A stretch of DNA of 64,000 nucleotides from Tritrichomonas musculus. Its lineage: Eukaryota > Parabasalia > Tritrichomonadida > Tritrichomonadidae. Numbering within the stretch: position 1 is the stretch's first letter; the number at the start of each line of letters is the position of its first letter. Shown in pieces: positions 22,701-29,111 of this stretch. A model generated the notes under the pieces. The model saw nothing but the letters and a program-made list of their open reading frames with translations, ran no database searches and had not been told where the DNA came from. The DNA lies in NCBI GenBank assembly GCA_039105265.1, contig JAPFFF010000009.1:2046001-2110000 (forward strand), given 5' to 3'. The translations under genes and the position numbers were made by a program.

Positions 22701-22953
22701 TTGTTGATTTCGCTCTTTTTGATATCGCTAATAAAGATGGATTATGAGTTGACATAATAACGTTTCCTGTTCCTGCTCCTGGATTAATAACATTAAATGT
22801 GGTGATATTCATTTCAAGCGAAGGCGATTTGTACATATCACGATGTGGATTCATTCCTGGAGGAGCTAAAGAAGATTTTCTAATCGCAGGTTTTGTTTTC
22901 TGTTTTATAAAATCGGTATTTTCAAAAATATCTTCTATTTGCTTCTTTTTCAT
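10798..22953 (-). CDS. Divergent axonemal-type dynein heavy chain, probable non-canonical ATPase
   Basis: 4051 residues, a single exon of 12 kb, in the normal dynein heavy chain length range. The linker is recognisable at about 917-1150 (RHWESL; QNNWKTVSTLF; RQQLP; KRELIPRLYFLSNHEVL). AAA1 starts near 1410, but its P-loop reads SSPSCGKM and its Walker B position reads IIFKNIDQF, so neither motif is normal. AAA2 (about 1715) keeps GPSNSGKS and the typical ILRFDGILTPELD. AAA3 (about 2130) keeps GPLNSGKS. AAA4 (about 2434) has SSTASSQMT in place of a P-loop. The stalk coiled coils flank a microtubule-binding domain at about 2735-2860 (SLKLMLEAVAVLIG onward). AAA5 shows PLVIDPD (about 3055), AAA6 shows GKWVLLNYS, and the C-terminal domain follows. 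It is head to head with a BBS4-like gene, 180 bp away. A structural or regulatory dynein, or a non-motor relative comparable to human DNHD1, is more likely than a standard motor. Confidence 0.9.
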   Translation of the reverse strand: MKKKQIEDIFENTDFIKQKTKPAIRKSSLAPPGMNPHRDMYKSPSLEMNITTFNVINPGAGTGNVIMSTHNPSLLAISKRAKSTIRPKVKPSITFPSVTQGVTSLLSKKPLSDLPDPTKEYFEKNQKREELERTSLSFDEDPIAYFSKRKDGRGHLFIYMKYKKSRQDPDFSPYELVKVPFSDVGKDYFTMSASGVTHIDEFGNTENTTLDRWAKEESSYLSIKKLKTFRLYFLWKPLRVWKNFVQQMHFQEKLSLLVKQTFFYHISFSKVATTVSILISASDSIVTKFLLPFEASKKFTVFEFNQYSQWNFEELQKQHKKLIDKVTDIVGDLYSSIDDPKLLHVDDSDFKEIKRKNPNITQLMILEQKKENERVSRTQKMETEITAITGFLRMLDYLVLENLRRSCYEAFKNADLIVSSDLSAIFTIEVSFSDDGDIVFTPNKEGMLDIVDKMMNQALDKLDSLPRLTQMPQLRDIFTKSGIDLSDLNLNGPSLRDILETAPNIKEATDHIKEVISTAYDNAYSYSQNLVNFYPLYKIGKNWDVRDYIKKRNGEKYTGTGRFSDERDPNESNDAFLINSEEEPIIDFETTIKIIEKLRSEAAKVEEIRLGTVRGPLYIDSKKLKAELMPICSRSIKSLETTFSELVSTKIMMLNSVFQSFSAKMNQDPNSLDSYVDFSHIVQKTSDLLPQMTSEINFIDEVVSLFDKLKFSIVVKNPLHPIFDKFKSDQKKSLQIREKLEERFKFVLEQLIKKKELQIQNYKSESIDELPSSIVNLDLENFFKQTLKLKKKCESLEEPIEKMKFQQKVLNLNITSFDDFVIIKHNIAFSEKIYQLAKYWSNLNNQITTIPFAHISMNEFTDGVNGIQVILDELKDMNMKESPILNELQSSFSKISPYVKQLTQLNNGKMHTRHWESLFELCGHKGEYSISVTIQNMLDNDILSNEEIINEIEKTSLSESQLDNEFQMISAHWGEVTVPFLDHPSKVDDQLLLGDLSNLLNSIKITSEKLNKMLSNRFVKGIEKQVLKLSKAMALFMNIFDQWQIFQNNWKTVSTLFSQGIVRQQLPHQTTRYEIIRKKWQDIIQHSLTDNKIFHVCSYTNMLEDFIENNKSLEIILDGISEFLNSKRELIPRLYFLSNHEVLTLLSTKDFAIFTKQIIKIMMKVQRLDFNTSDENESTLTESELEGCNFIGLKIFGVVGEDGDTLPFTNAIQCPGSVDHWMPQIFEMMEMSTQESLSISLARFASSSLTDWAMTVSCSIAMLTLQISFARDVEDCFNNLEANPRSFSHFETKLKHQIHDLVQLMSSSLSPSEQWKISFFIGLILNHYESARAFQEKIPSYSHIEAWHDMIKFKYDPTNANVIIVVGDNCWTRGNEYWGRVPRLIFTPGVTNALTNIFISKENNQIPLIFSSPSCGKMRLLEIYSYIMGRFCYTFNPFPNIQQCFIRQVMIGASLTGCSIIFKNIDQFKIDNQVRIFDYVREMNDNSKSFKFGNDENNELKIHPDFSVMFSATEKYSTEMSPQLRDYVRPIGLSIVDIRKLTESSLFSSGFKTAKKLAAKLDDLTKTVISLFNLNPTRVKHIIQIVIDGHHTLIQLMHKTKVDGIDYFKEPKVAEKYSISRAAFYHFKVLIDPEKQDLLLVLLYSTFHLFNDIELFTNSLISSHNFYNDKASLILKKNVENSIKQLNFEVPSDYFLVQAESLMEMMLKYPLIIICGPSNSGKSLILELLSDAFAAMLNEADLINNYRGLMQFKIESIYHQSDTFNNIFGSIENDDKWLNGLFQSTIANLEQFSKTHHRILRFDGILTPELDKFCCQFVSNQEKFKLNNLGSFSNDSCFHCIIETDDISNISPYLLNSSAVLTMNSVQHSSDHLNTQIDLLKPSIPFSMIKKEFGTKFNEDEYSIIYSIFERVSTVFVKKFQIDFSVNCVRYCLNYLIDNRINCMNEELVLIVMSISFYTCYCSYSNDSHSSFSDWVIERFSLSVPNNWEGIIDEDELETINEKENQLEEEKSSISNKLTKVSSTLKKSSLCLSNRSISTSMSNLSGMTSMSIANDDNISPVFFDYFEKPTLESIKVEDDKIVPIDASFLNERIIVEGCQFADDFIVPNAQHLSAYSTFKIAMKSHSHIFLNGPLNSGKSAMLKFIFSKSEKICPVMFNVSTPKGCSIQMIINKIKEETTLMKKTIINESKIYALVFNDLTPENINVVDFIRQLLNENRIILTSKIDTNYYDALNIDPEKFFVIVRSETTNYDKRFLKHFFLVNTEEYIQDTKMYIANKAMGALGISIEMIQLLVYIFEKMNYSLSEMINTFIIFANINVSSIDTIRVLMTSIYFNRFNIDKEKEFDTFLDEIKNDSLKFPMFQDGLIHFKEKKNFARSIQNVTSEVLTIDRDKIKEFISKEMNSSVYDESVYNFIQIDHSIGAIGHDCIIYSSTASSQMTLLKLVCKFQDSVLFEVTDISSIKEFINKLINDEGNHVHVLLMRKISNSLIYSILNIFKSFIFHSIYKDDEIISLSRKVFKIEDEVEIDQKRKSDLFNRIKKLIRFNCRIVVLPSNSLDKTTTSLLRDFDVINLIEPTMQSICLDLIKQDEKNLEIVLIQIFESIQKYLPYSNITLFYDFVSSFIQYMSGDMKNQMSKNDEVKNALNFLDKLSIENSVFSEKLNQIQPDLEKLKTEAEISRSSYQSKNDVISMRKLKLSEEKMHLTTNLENKIEEMKQAESDMEQLVPNVEISIRRLKDLKQADIDPIRITESDPYDSLKLMLEAVAVLIGVPNTSYESFGHSLLMDEMFVHRIVDNFNYKQVTSATYDKLISYINDEKMSKKELETVAPVLVILRDLLEAICAYTARNNIYRDKKLQVEMTRRSLTDFEIDMKRELDSIRDIENQLDDEQKKLMQIQTQYNEIQKQYEEIEKQKNKIDSILKDDSKLKEFWSKEVVSTAGNGDTMVGDSILMAVYITFAGMLDNEQRRTLLQIAENKIRESSLVTSFSHHITNHNKSCLQSIYVNDDAGTNDCDLWLAVTSRLIAEGVTNESLAHLPRSALIDFKHLEVLQKVPLVIDPDRAFIELFDNSQMTVISLFSSSYRSAVIECLQEGKLLIVTDVNEYDQRITEIISYSKISIGSQIIINQKTVVKHENFRVILISSFSEIEQIPNDLNLRVAAVNISSSSMETIHTEIVNSFVSYFDPSLMPKIIELQKSELAHHVQVKQYELEILNCISLISSNFRNRSENGYLNDDETIEKLLKNKELFFGATGVEESAADIKNELEKVTYLFKPLITIVETFWICLSRYLPKVKSYYRFSFKAMMSIIKDVFDDSNLKDNLELTDDQMCQLTNNLISGLLQWLHPMISINDSLFFLFLTAFMLKDENWDDLTAIIQNLSVKINSKLTFQGQLNLNEIESLIEKLKDCEICDFFNLVKEFVSSYFGDQFENDLPLFSVENCVPSSSQIASFIISDPNSKECGPIREILKYVKKEGKLDNFECLSLSDNDSVLNEIQTKIQLSFNRGKWVLLNYSKPSKKTASVINDILYITSKKPLQSGFKLFVCCYSTDFISSQLLSKSKIITMSDFPSIRQNMLQLYHDNMELLDTFNINSSRSSRDLMPNTNLPKIIKRVFYIGALIYSQIKNRAFLSPVGFNSFFGLDESSFDIFAKSSIRFAEEYGSNSSVEEAIKYNKSNLNADKKLSARTKSILAAKNDPMFDPPIKNLRDYVEKVCFGSRVIETQDRRRLRAILAHFFTTQLFDDNFTYVDQKLPNASLFNIPADGGIPIFIQQISSCFQTFDATEALMIDFEAASPLMNWNLSKWVAEPFLSILTRYDDNQDDEEDDNDMYSIDLIGQIDEKPLSPLTHFWINEISSFNKDVKKGLKKLYCEVSNDFISFDTFYDFMKKRREFLIVAFSEVTVKEINLKYLNDISGFFNAYKLHFCLFNDLSSDDVFIEFDFNNKNGFLVKIIDLYLFNGSIKDDILVPIEKKEPFNAFSQIPPMFMFIGEKMERNKYFICPLFKNFFGQNQVFNEGDTCNFVIDVNLNASKGDKAWLLNSTALYVFVPHIFQ

Positions 22954-23133
22954 TTATTATTTCTTTTTCGAAACCTTAATTCTACGATCAAATAACGAGT
23001 TTTATATTGAAAAAGTTTTGCTTCAAAAGTGGTGATACGTTTAAAATAAGCATACAAAACTAAAATAACATTCATATTCCTCCTAATTTTTTGAATTGTA
23101 TTCAAACATAAAATTTTTTTTGGTCTTTTAAAA
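22954..23133. promoter_or_regulatory. Divergent intergenic region, dynein / BBS4
   Basis: 180 bases separate the two start codons, so both promoters must lie here or overlap the genes. The stretch is AT-rich. A TATTCAAAC sequence lies about 35 bases before the BBS4 ATG and could act as a TCA-type initiator. No palindrome or shared motif is obvious. Confidence 0.45.
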
Positions 23134-24381
23134 ATGCAAAAAGTAAAACTACTTGATAATAAGCCATCTGAATGGTTGGCACATAGATTTTATGTTCTTG
23201 GACAATATGATATGTGCATGACTGTTGTTGAACAAATCCTCCGTAAAAATCCTGATAATCCCGAAGCTTTAACTTTAAAAGGTAATGTCCTTTGTTCTAA
23301 AGGCCAGGTAGATGAAGCTTTAAATTGTTTTCAAAACGCTTTTTATCTTGATACTGAAAATATGCGTCATTCACTTGAAATTGCAAAATGTTTATATTTC
23401 CTTGGGAGATTTCCTCAAGCATTAAAAATCCTTCGAGAACTTGAATCAACGCCTGAAGGAAATATTTGGGAAGTTTTTCACCTTATTGGTCTTTGTAGCA
23501 AACGAATTCGGAAAATTGATGATGCAATCGATTCATTTCAAAATGCCTTAGATACAGATTTGCGTATTGAAACATTTCTAGAACTTATTAACATATATGA
23601 ATCTCAACATGATACTTCTGCTTTAAACGGAATTCTATCTGAAGCCATGAAATATCATTCAAACAATGCAATTTTACGTAGAAGAATAGGAAAATTAGAA
23701 ATTTCGCAAAAGCATTTTTCAAAAGCTCTTTCGCATATTAATTTTGCAATTTCTAGAGACCCAAATGATAGCTTATCTTATTTATTAGCTGGTTCGATCG
23801 AACAAGAAAATTTGCATATAGATGATGCACTGAATTATTACAGAAAAGCATTTTTAGGTCTTTCAAACTCTCCAGCTCTTTGGAACAATGTAGCTCTATG
23901 CTTGCAGGTAAGAAGTCGTCGTGAGGCCGTTGTAGCATGCTGTAGACGTGCAATGTTTTATGCACCATTCGAAGCCATGCCTCTAGCAAATATGGGCCTT
24001 GTTTATTTGGAGATGGGTTTATATTGTAGCGCAGCAATTGTTCTTAAGAAAGCAAGAAATCTAGATATTGGTGCTATTCCTGCAATAGAAGGCTTGGCTA
24101 TTGCATTGATGAATCTGGGTGAATATAACGAAGCTATTTCAATATTCAAAAGCGAACTACAGAAATCACCTTCTCATCAAACGCTTATTAATCTTGCAAT
24201 TTGTTATTATAGAGCTGGAAGAATGCAAGAAGCTTCATCAGCATTTGAAAAATTCATGAAAATTATAAATGATGAGCCTGCTTTAGAAGCTAGTTATCCG
24301 GTCAAAGATATACTTATCCCAATGTTTTCAGAAAATAAAGCGCCTACACCAAAAAAAAGTAGTAAGCCTCATTTCTTATAA
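23134..24381 (+). CDS. BBS4: BBS4-like TPR protein, BBSome subunit
   Basis: 415 residues made almost wholly of tetratricopeptide repeats, about ten from residue 10 to 385. In BBS4 the order is an N-terminal WLxHxxYxxxxYxxC segment, repeats, and then a distinctive SPxLWNNxxxC...APF...NxGLVxLxMxxYxSA block. Here the same order reads WLAHRFYVLGQYDMC, SPALWNNVALC, RAMFYAPF and MGLVYLEMGLYCSA, spaced as in the human protein as I remember it. BBS4 belongs to the BBSome, which moves membrane proteins along cilia and flagella by intraflagellar transport. The length is slightly short of animal BBS4 because the C-terminal tail is brief. TTC8/BBS8 is the main alternative; the LWNN block favours BBS4. 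Confidence 0.7.
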   Translation: MQKVKLLDNKPSEWLAHRFYVLGQYDMCMTVVEQILRKNPDNPEALTLKGNVLCSKGQVDEALNCFQNAFYLDTENMRHSLEIAKCLYFLGRFPQALKILRELESTPEGNIWEVFHLIGLCSKRIRKIDDAIDSFQNALDTDLRIETFLELINIYESQHDTSALNGILSEAMKYHSNNAILRRRIGKLEISQKHFSKALSHINFAISRDPNDSLSYLLAGSIEQENLHIDDALNYYRKAFLGLSNSPALWNNVALCLQVRSRREAVVACCRRAMFYAPFEAMPLANMGLVYLEMGLYCSAAIVLKKARNLDIGAIPAIEGLAIALMNLGEYNEAISIFKSELQKSPSHQTLINLAICYYRAGRMQEASSAFEKFMKIINDEPALEASYPVKDILIPMFSENKAPTPKKSSKPHFL

Positions 24382-24752
24382 TGTTACTTAGGTGTTATCA
24401 TCTTTTCTATATATTTTTCTATATATTATTTTAGTGATAATTATATCGATGGTCTAGCTTTTATTCTTTTTAATTGTTTTTATAATTAAATATTTGATTA
24501 TGGATCTTTTAATCTACTTTAAATATTGTTACTAATTTGTTTAAAAAAAGGATGAAAAAAGCAATATTTGCATTTTATGTTGTAAAATGCTATAATAAAT
24601 TATAATGCTATTAGAAGATAATTGATAAAAATAAAAATATCAATTAATTCGAATGTGATTTAAATAACAAATGAGAAATGAAAAATTATCGTCTTCGCAG
24701 TAATATAAAATGATCAAAAAACAAATAATAAAAACAATTCAAACAAATAATA
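24382..24752. other. Intergenic between convergent genes
   Basis: About 370 AT-rich bases between the 3' ends of the BBS4-like gene and the acidic coiled-coil gene. It contains a tandem TCTATATATTTT and several TAAA sequences that could serve as polyadenylation signals for either gene. Nothing else is seen. Confidence 0.5.
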
Positions 24753-26771
24753 CTAAAACTTTGGAGCTTGAACCTGCTTCCTTTTTTGATTAATTGAACC
24801 TAAGGGTTTCACTGTCAATTTTGGTTGTTTTATTGTAGTTTTAAATAAAGCATATCTTTGTATTGTTCTTGGTGTCATTAAATTTTCTAATTGAGAGGAT
24901 GATTTTTTATCAAGTGAAGGAAGTGAAGTTCCCAGTGAACTTCCCCTTGAGCCAACATTTAGTCGAATAGGGCCAGAAGCAGAAGTCCAACTTTGTCTTC
25001 CAGGATTCTTTAAATCCGATAATTGAGATTTAAGCTTAGATTGTCTTGCGACTAATTTTTCAAGTTGATTTGATCGATCTTTTGAAACTAATTCGAGTTG
25101 TTTTTTGGCCATTTCATCAAATGATTCGATTTCAGCGTCTTGTTTTGATGTCAATTTTTTGTACTGTTTTTCCATTTCTGATCTAGCCTTTTTTTGAGCC
25201 TCATGTGATTCAAGTTTTTCCAATTCTGCAACTTTTTTTCTGCAATTTTCAGCACCTTCAAAATCTTTGTTAAGAACATATGATCGTTCAACCTTCTTCG
25301 CTTGAAGGAGGTCTGACGAAGGTTTTGCATATTTTACTAGGAATACTTCATCATTCCATTGTTCTTCAAATTTGTTGAGAGTTTCTTCATGAATGTTGAC
25401 AATTTGAGCTCGTTTATCTGTAAGGCGGTAGCGTTCTTGTTTGATTATTTCATCTGTTTCATGTTGAAAACTGCGAACTCGTACATTTGTTTCTTCAAGT
25501 TTTTCTTCAAGAAGATCGATTTTTTTCCTATGATTTTCGTTCTGATGAGTTGAATTAATAGCTGTAATAAAACGTTGAGAAATATTTTGATAATGTCCTG
25601 CTGATATAAAATCATTTGATACAACTGAATTCACCTTTTGCCTTTGTATATATTGTAATACTTGTGAATAACAATCAGGGTCTGGCAATTTACCATGTTG
25701 TTCAAATCGTTCAAGAAATCGTTGACTTTGCGAATCAAGTTCAGGTGTAGTTTCAAGAGGAGGGAGGTGTGATACTGATTGTGAACCTGGAACTTTTGAA
25801 ATGGGGCTCCCCCATCCAGAATATGAATCCTTAAACTCATCATGAACTGACATTCCATCTGTTCCATCATCATTTGCATTGTCATCGTCATTATTATTTT
25901 CGTCTTTATTTTCATCATTATTTTCATTTTTAATTTCTTCTTCTTTCTCCTCGTTTTTAGAGCTATTATCATCTTTATTTAAGTCATCTGTTTTTTCATT
26001 GCCATTGTTGGCATTATCATCAGGGAGAAGAGAATTGGCGATATCTGTTGAAAGATTTGGCAAATTGTCATTTTCAGAATTATTTGAAACCATATTATTT
26101 TCTTTTGTTGGTTGAAGAAGTACATCTGTCGCTGCTGTAAGAATTTCCTGCATTGGCTGTTTTATTGTTAATTCTTTATTATTATCGTTTTCATTAGATA
26201 ATTCTGAATCACCCTGTGTGGGGTCTAAATTTTTGTCTTCATTTGATTTTTCTTCTTCTTCTTTATTATTATTATCTTCCACTGTTTCTTGAGTTTCTTG
26301 GATTGGATTCGAATCATTTGGGTCTTCTGCTTCTTCTTCCTCTTCTTCCTCTTCTTCTGCTTCTTCTTCTTCGTTTGATAGATTTTGATTATCGTTTTTC
26401 TCTAAAAGGCCCGTTAGCTGATTTGGAAGAGATTCTAGTTCCCCTTGAGCTTGGTTATGATTTTCTATTGAATCGTTTTCTTCTTCATCAGGATTAGCTG
26501 CAATTCCTTCAGAGTTAGAATCTGTTGTTTGGTTTGTAATCTGAGAATTATCATCTTTTAGTGAGTTGCCTGTTTGTGGATCAACTGATTGTACTTCTGC
26601 GCTAGGTATAGAATCATCATTGGGTTTAGAAACTGCATCTTCAACTCCCGTTAATCCATACACTCCGAGATTAATAACTTCTTCGATTGTATTGTGATCA
26701 GTTTGTGAATTCAATTGATTTTCATCAGAACCATTTGGCCTAGGTAAAGATTGATTTTCTTCTTCTGTCAT
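24753..26771 (-). CDS. Acidic disordered protein with C-terminal coiled coil, unrecognised
   Basis: 672 residues from an ATG. Residues 1-320 are Asn/Asp/Glu/Ser-rich and surely disordered, with an almost pure Glu tract at about 130-148. Residues 340-610 are helical: a conserved-looking segment (RFLERFEQHGKLPDPDCYSQVLQYI), then long coiled coils (KIDLLEEKLEETNVRVRSFQHE; VERSYVLNKDFEGAENCRKKVAELEKLE). The pattern KDFEGAENCRKKVAELEKLE resembles coiled coils of some centrosomal or flagellar proteins, but I cannot name a family. The tail is basic, Ser/Gly-rich and has PRTIQRYALF. A cytoskeletal role is only a guess. Confidence 0.8.
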   Translation of the reverse strand: MTEEENQSLPRPNGSDENQLNSQTDHNTIEEVINLGVYGLTGVEDAVSKPNDDSIPSAEVQSVDPQTGNSLKDDNSQITNQTTDSNSEGIAANPDEEENDSIENHNQAQGELESLPNQLTGLLEKNDNQNLSNEEEEAEEEEEEEEEAEDPNDSNPIQETQETVEDNNNKEEEEKSNEDKNLDPTQGDSELSNENDNNKELTIKQPMQEILTAATDVLLQPTKENNMVSNNSENDNLPNLSTDIANSLLPDDNANNGNEKTDDLNKDDNSSKNEEKEEEIKNENNDENKDENNNDDDNANDDGTDGMSVHDEFKDSYSGWGSPISKVPGSQSVSHLPPLETTPELDSQSQRFLERFEQHGKLPDPDCYSQVLQYIQRQKVNSVVSNDFISAGHYQNISQRFITAINSTHQNENHRKKIDLLEEKLEETNVRVRSFQHETDEIIKQERYRLTDKRAQIVNIHEETLNKFEEQWNDEVFLVKYAKPSSDLLQAKKVERSYVLNKDFEGAENCRKKVAELEKLESHEAQKKARSEMEKQYKKLTSKQDAEIESFDEMAKKQLELVSKDRSNQLEKLVARQSKLKSQLSDLKNPGRQSWTSASGPIRLNVGSRGSSLGTSLPSLDKKSSSQLENLMTPRTIQRYALFKTTIKQPKLTVKPLGSINQKRKQVQAPKF

Positions 26772-27630
26772 TCTGAGGCTGGGAGATAAAATCTAATACA
26801 ACGTGCAAAAAGTGGTGGTGAAATCATATGATTTTAACGTTCAAATTTTATAGAATTTACCCAATCAATTGTTGTTCAAACTGGTTGTTTAATATAAGTA
26901 ATTAGTATAAATGATCATGCGATATAATTTGTATATGTAATTTTCAATAAGGCCATCATAAAATCAAATGTTTCAATTTGAATTATATAAAAAATATATA
27001 ATTATATATTAAAATTAAATTCGAATTTGAAGTTTTTTTTATTTATCTTTGGAAAATCATGAGTTCAAAGGATTCCAAACTCTTATTAATATAATAATTA
27101 TTATATTAATTTCTAAATACCAAATACCTTAATTTCAAAATGCTATCTATAATGTGTAATGTTACTTAATCTTTGGTTTGAAATAATTGTATTTCAAAGT
27201 TGATCCTGAAACAACATGAAATGTTTAATAAAAAATTGTGGTTAAAAATTCAATTGAAATGAGTTCGCTTTTTTTATCAGATTCTTCAATTTAAACGAGT
27301 TTTTATCAGGATTCTTTGAAAAAGTAGTTTACAGTTTTTTTTTTTTGAATAGGAAAACGCTAATTATTATAATAGTATCTGAACGTATTATATATCAATG
27401 TTTCTTATTTTTCTTTTAAAAAATAAACAAAAAAAGTTATAAAATGAACGTTTTTCCGATCATCTTTTGTGAGTATCTATTCAAAAATAAAGATGAAAAT
27501 TTTGAGAATTCATTTTTGAGAGTGATATTTTTACTTTTCAAAAAAATACGTTTTATTTTTAGATTTTCAATTGAATATACTCATTCAATTAAAACTTTCA
27601 AAAAATTAAATAAATCATTAATTTGATCAA
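26772..27630. other. Divergent intergenic region, AT-rich
   Basis: About 860 bases. Poly-T near 27330 and a loose direct repeat (TTTTTATCAG followed by GATTCTT) at about 27270-27320. A 60-codon open frame at 27444-27626 has no coding character and ends just before the next gene, so I do not call it. The start of the next gene is preceded by the palindrome TTTGATCAAA, which also occurs just before the kinase start at 6077. Confidence 0.5.
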
Positions 27631-28395
27631 ATGGAAAAAACTGTCTCGCAACCTCATAACCAAACAAATCAATCGCAAGAATTTACGAGAAGTTCTGTTA
27701 CTTTTTATCCTTCGCCTTCATCACTTATAGGTGATTCAGAGGGTCAACAAAAAAAAAACTATAAATCCCCATCTCAAACTTTTCCAACCCCTTCAAATTC
27801 GTTCACATCTCCATATGATATCGAGGAAAATCAATTTAACCATCTTTTCAACAGTAATAACGACGATTATAGCAAGGATAACAACCTTCGAAATCAAACA
27901 CCAAAAAAGAAAATAATGGATGGTAACTCACTCATTAAGCAAAAGTATGTTACCTTCATCCTTGATAATGAAAGAAAATCACGTAACTCTAATGAGTCTT
28001 CAAATACAAGCAATTTTACTAATTCTGAAAGCAATATGCAAAGAAGTAATGCTTCAAAGTTCATGAAAAGACACGAAACATTTGAAGAAGCCGGAGGCAG
28101 AATTGCCCAAAGTGAAAATAAAAATGCTACCAATATACAAACTCGATATTTAAGGAGTTCTAATGTCGATCAAAGATCTGCACGAAAATGTTTTCTACAT
28201 CCATCAGCAGCATCCACTGCAATTTTGAACAGAAGACTTGCAACTGCAAAATCAACACAAAGAAAGAATGAAAATCTTCTTGGTAATTCAATGTTACTAT
28301 ATGATCCTAATTCTAAATCTCGGCCAAACCAAAATGCTGATAGCCTTTCAAAAAAGTCATCTGTTGTTTCAATAATAATTGAAAATAATTATTAA
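27631..28395 (+). CDS. Ser/Asn-rich low-complexity protein, unrecognised
   Basis: 254 residues starting at ATG 27631. Composition is Ser, Asn, Gln, Thr and Lys with almost no hydrophobic core, so it is likely disordered. Scattered basic clusters (TPKKKIMDG, RKSRNSNESS, NRRLATAKSTQRK) could be phosphorylation or targeting sites. The segment HETFEEAGGRIAQSE is the only one that looks ordered. No domain recognised. It lies 158 bases upstream of the Get1-like gene on the same strand. Confidence 0.6.
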   Translation: MEKTVSQPHNQTNQSQEFTRSSVTFYPSPSSLIGDSEGQQKKNYKSPSQTFPTPSNSFTSPYDIEENQFNHLFNSNNDDYSKDNNLRNQTPKKKIMDGNSLIKQKYVTFILDNERKSRNSNESSNTSNFTNSESNMQRSNASKFMKRHETFEEAGGRIAQSENKNATNIQTRYLRSSNVDQRSARKCFLHPSAASTAILNRRLATAKSTQRKNENLLGNSMLLYDPNSKSRPNQNADSLSKKSSVVSIIIENNY

Positions 28396-28553
28396 TTTTG
28401 AATATCTAATCCGGAAAGTGTTATGTTTTCTTTTTCCATACTCTATTATTTTATGCGCGTTTTTTATATTATTATTATTAAAATATATTGTTTTCAATGT
28501 TATTATTTTTATCCGAAATTTATTTTTCAATATCTATTTGGCCTCTATAAATT

Positions 28554-29111
28554 ATGATAAAATCCTCTAAAAAGATTTTTTTCGATGTTATTTACAATAA
28601 AAGATGGTATATTATTACCCTCATTTTAATTTATGCATTAAATCTCGATGATATGTTAGATCCTCAAATTGATGGTCCAGAATTTGCAATAATAGCAATG
28701 ATATTTGAGGCTTTAATGGCATCATCAGAATATCTCGCAAAACGGAACTTTGGAATCAAAATTAGGCGTGAAATTACCTCATTAAAGAAAAAACTGAAAA
28801 TGCTCAATCAAAAAGAAAATACAGTTGAATACATCAAAACCACAAGAAAAATTCAAAATCTCTCAAAAATGAATATACCATTACGAATACCAGAAATTTG
28901 CTTTTTTGTGCGTTATACGATGCCAACTTTCTTATTTCTCAACAAATATGTATGTATTTTCCCCAATAATAATTTTTGGTGGCCAATTGATTCCTTTGTA
29001 TCATATCCTCATGATCCTACAAAAACAGAATTAAAAGTTGGTTTTGCTTTCTTTTGGAATGTTCTCCTGACATTTGATGATTTTATTATAGAGCATTTGC
29101 CAATAGAATGA
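28554..29111 (+). CDS. Get1/WRB-like tail-anchored protein insertase subunit
   Basis: 185 residues with three hydrophobic segments: about 17-32, 118-136 and 162-178. Between the first and second is a basic helical stretch (about 60-105: KRNFGIKIRREITSLKKKLKMLNQK) of the coiled-coil type. After the second comes FPNNNFWWPIDSFVSYPHDP followed by the last hydrophobic helix. Get1/WRB proteins have exactly this plan: TM1, cytosolic coiled coil that contacts Get3, TM2, then a conserved P-x-x-x-W/Y-x-L-S-F/Y-P loop and TM3. Get1 with Get2/CAML forms the ER receptor that inserts tail-anchored proteins. Length fits the family. The first membrane helix is short, and the start could be debated; the ATG at 28554 is the first in frame. 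Confidence 0.55.
   Translation: MIKSSKKIFFDVIYNKRWYIITLILIYALNLDDMLDPQIDGPEFAIIAMIFEALMASSEYLAKRNFGIKIRREITSLKKKLKMLNQKENTVEYIKTTRKIQNLSKMNIPLRIPEICFFVRYTMPTFLFLNKYVCIFPNNNFWWPIDSFVSYPHDPTKTELKVGFAFFWNVLLTFDDFIIEHLPIE

Noticed and set aside
27444-27626. Open frame of 60 codons upstream of the Ser/Asn-rich gene
   Set aside because: Composition is Phe/Lys/Ile from A/T DNA, no domain, ends 4 bases before a stronger gene.
28379-28570. Hydrophobic open frame between the low-complexity and Get1-like genes
   Set aside because: It overlaps both and reads as Ile/Leu/Phe from T-rich spacer; no plausible gene space.
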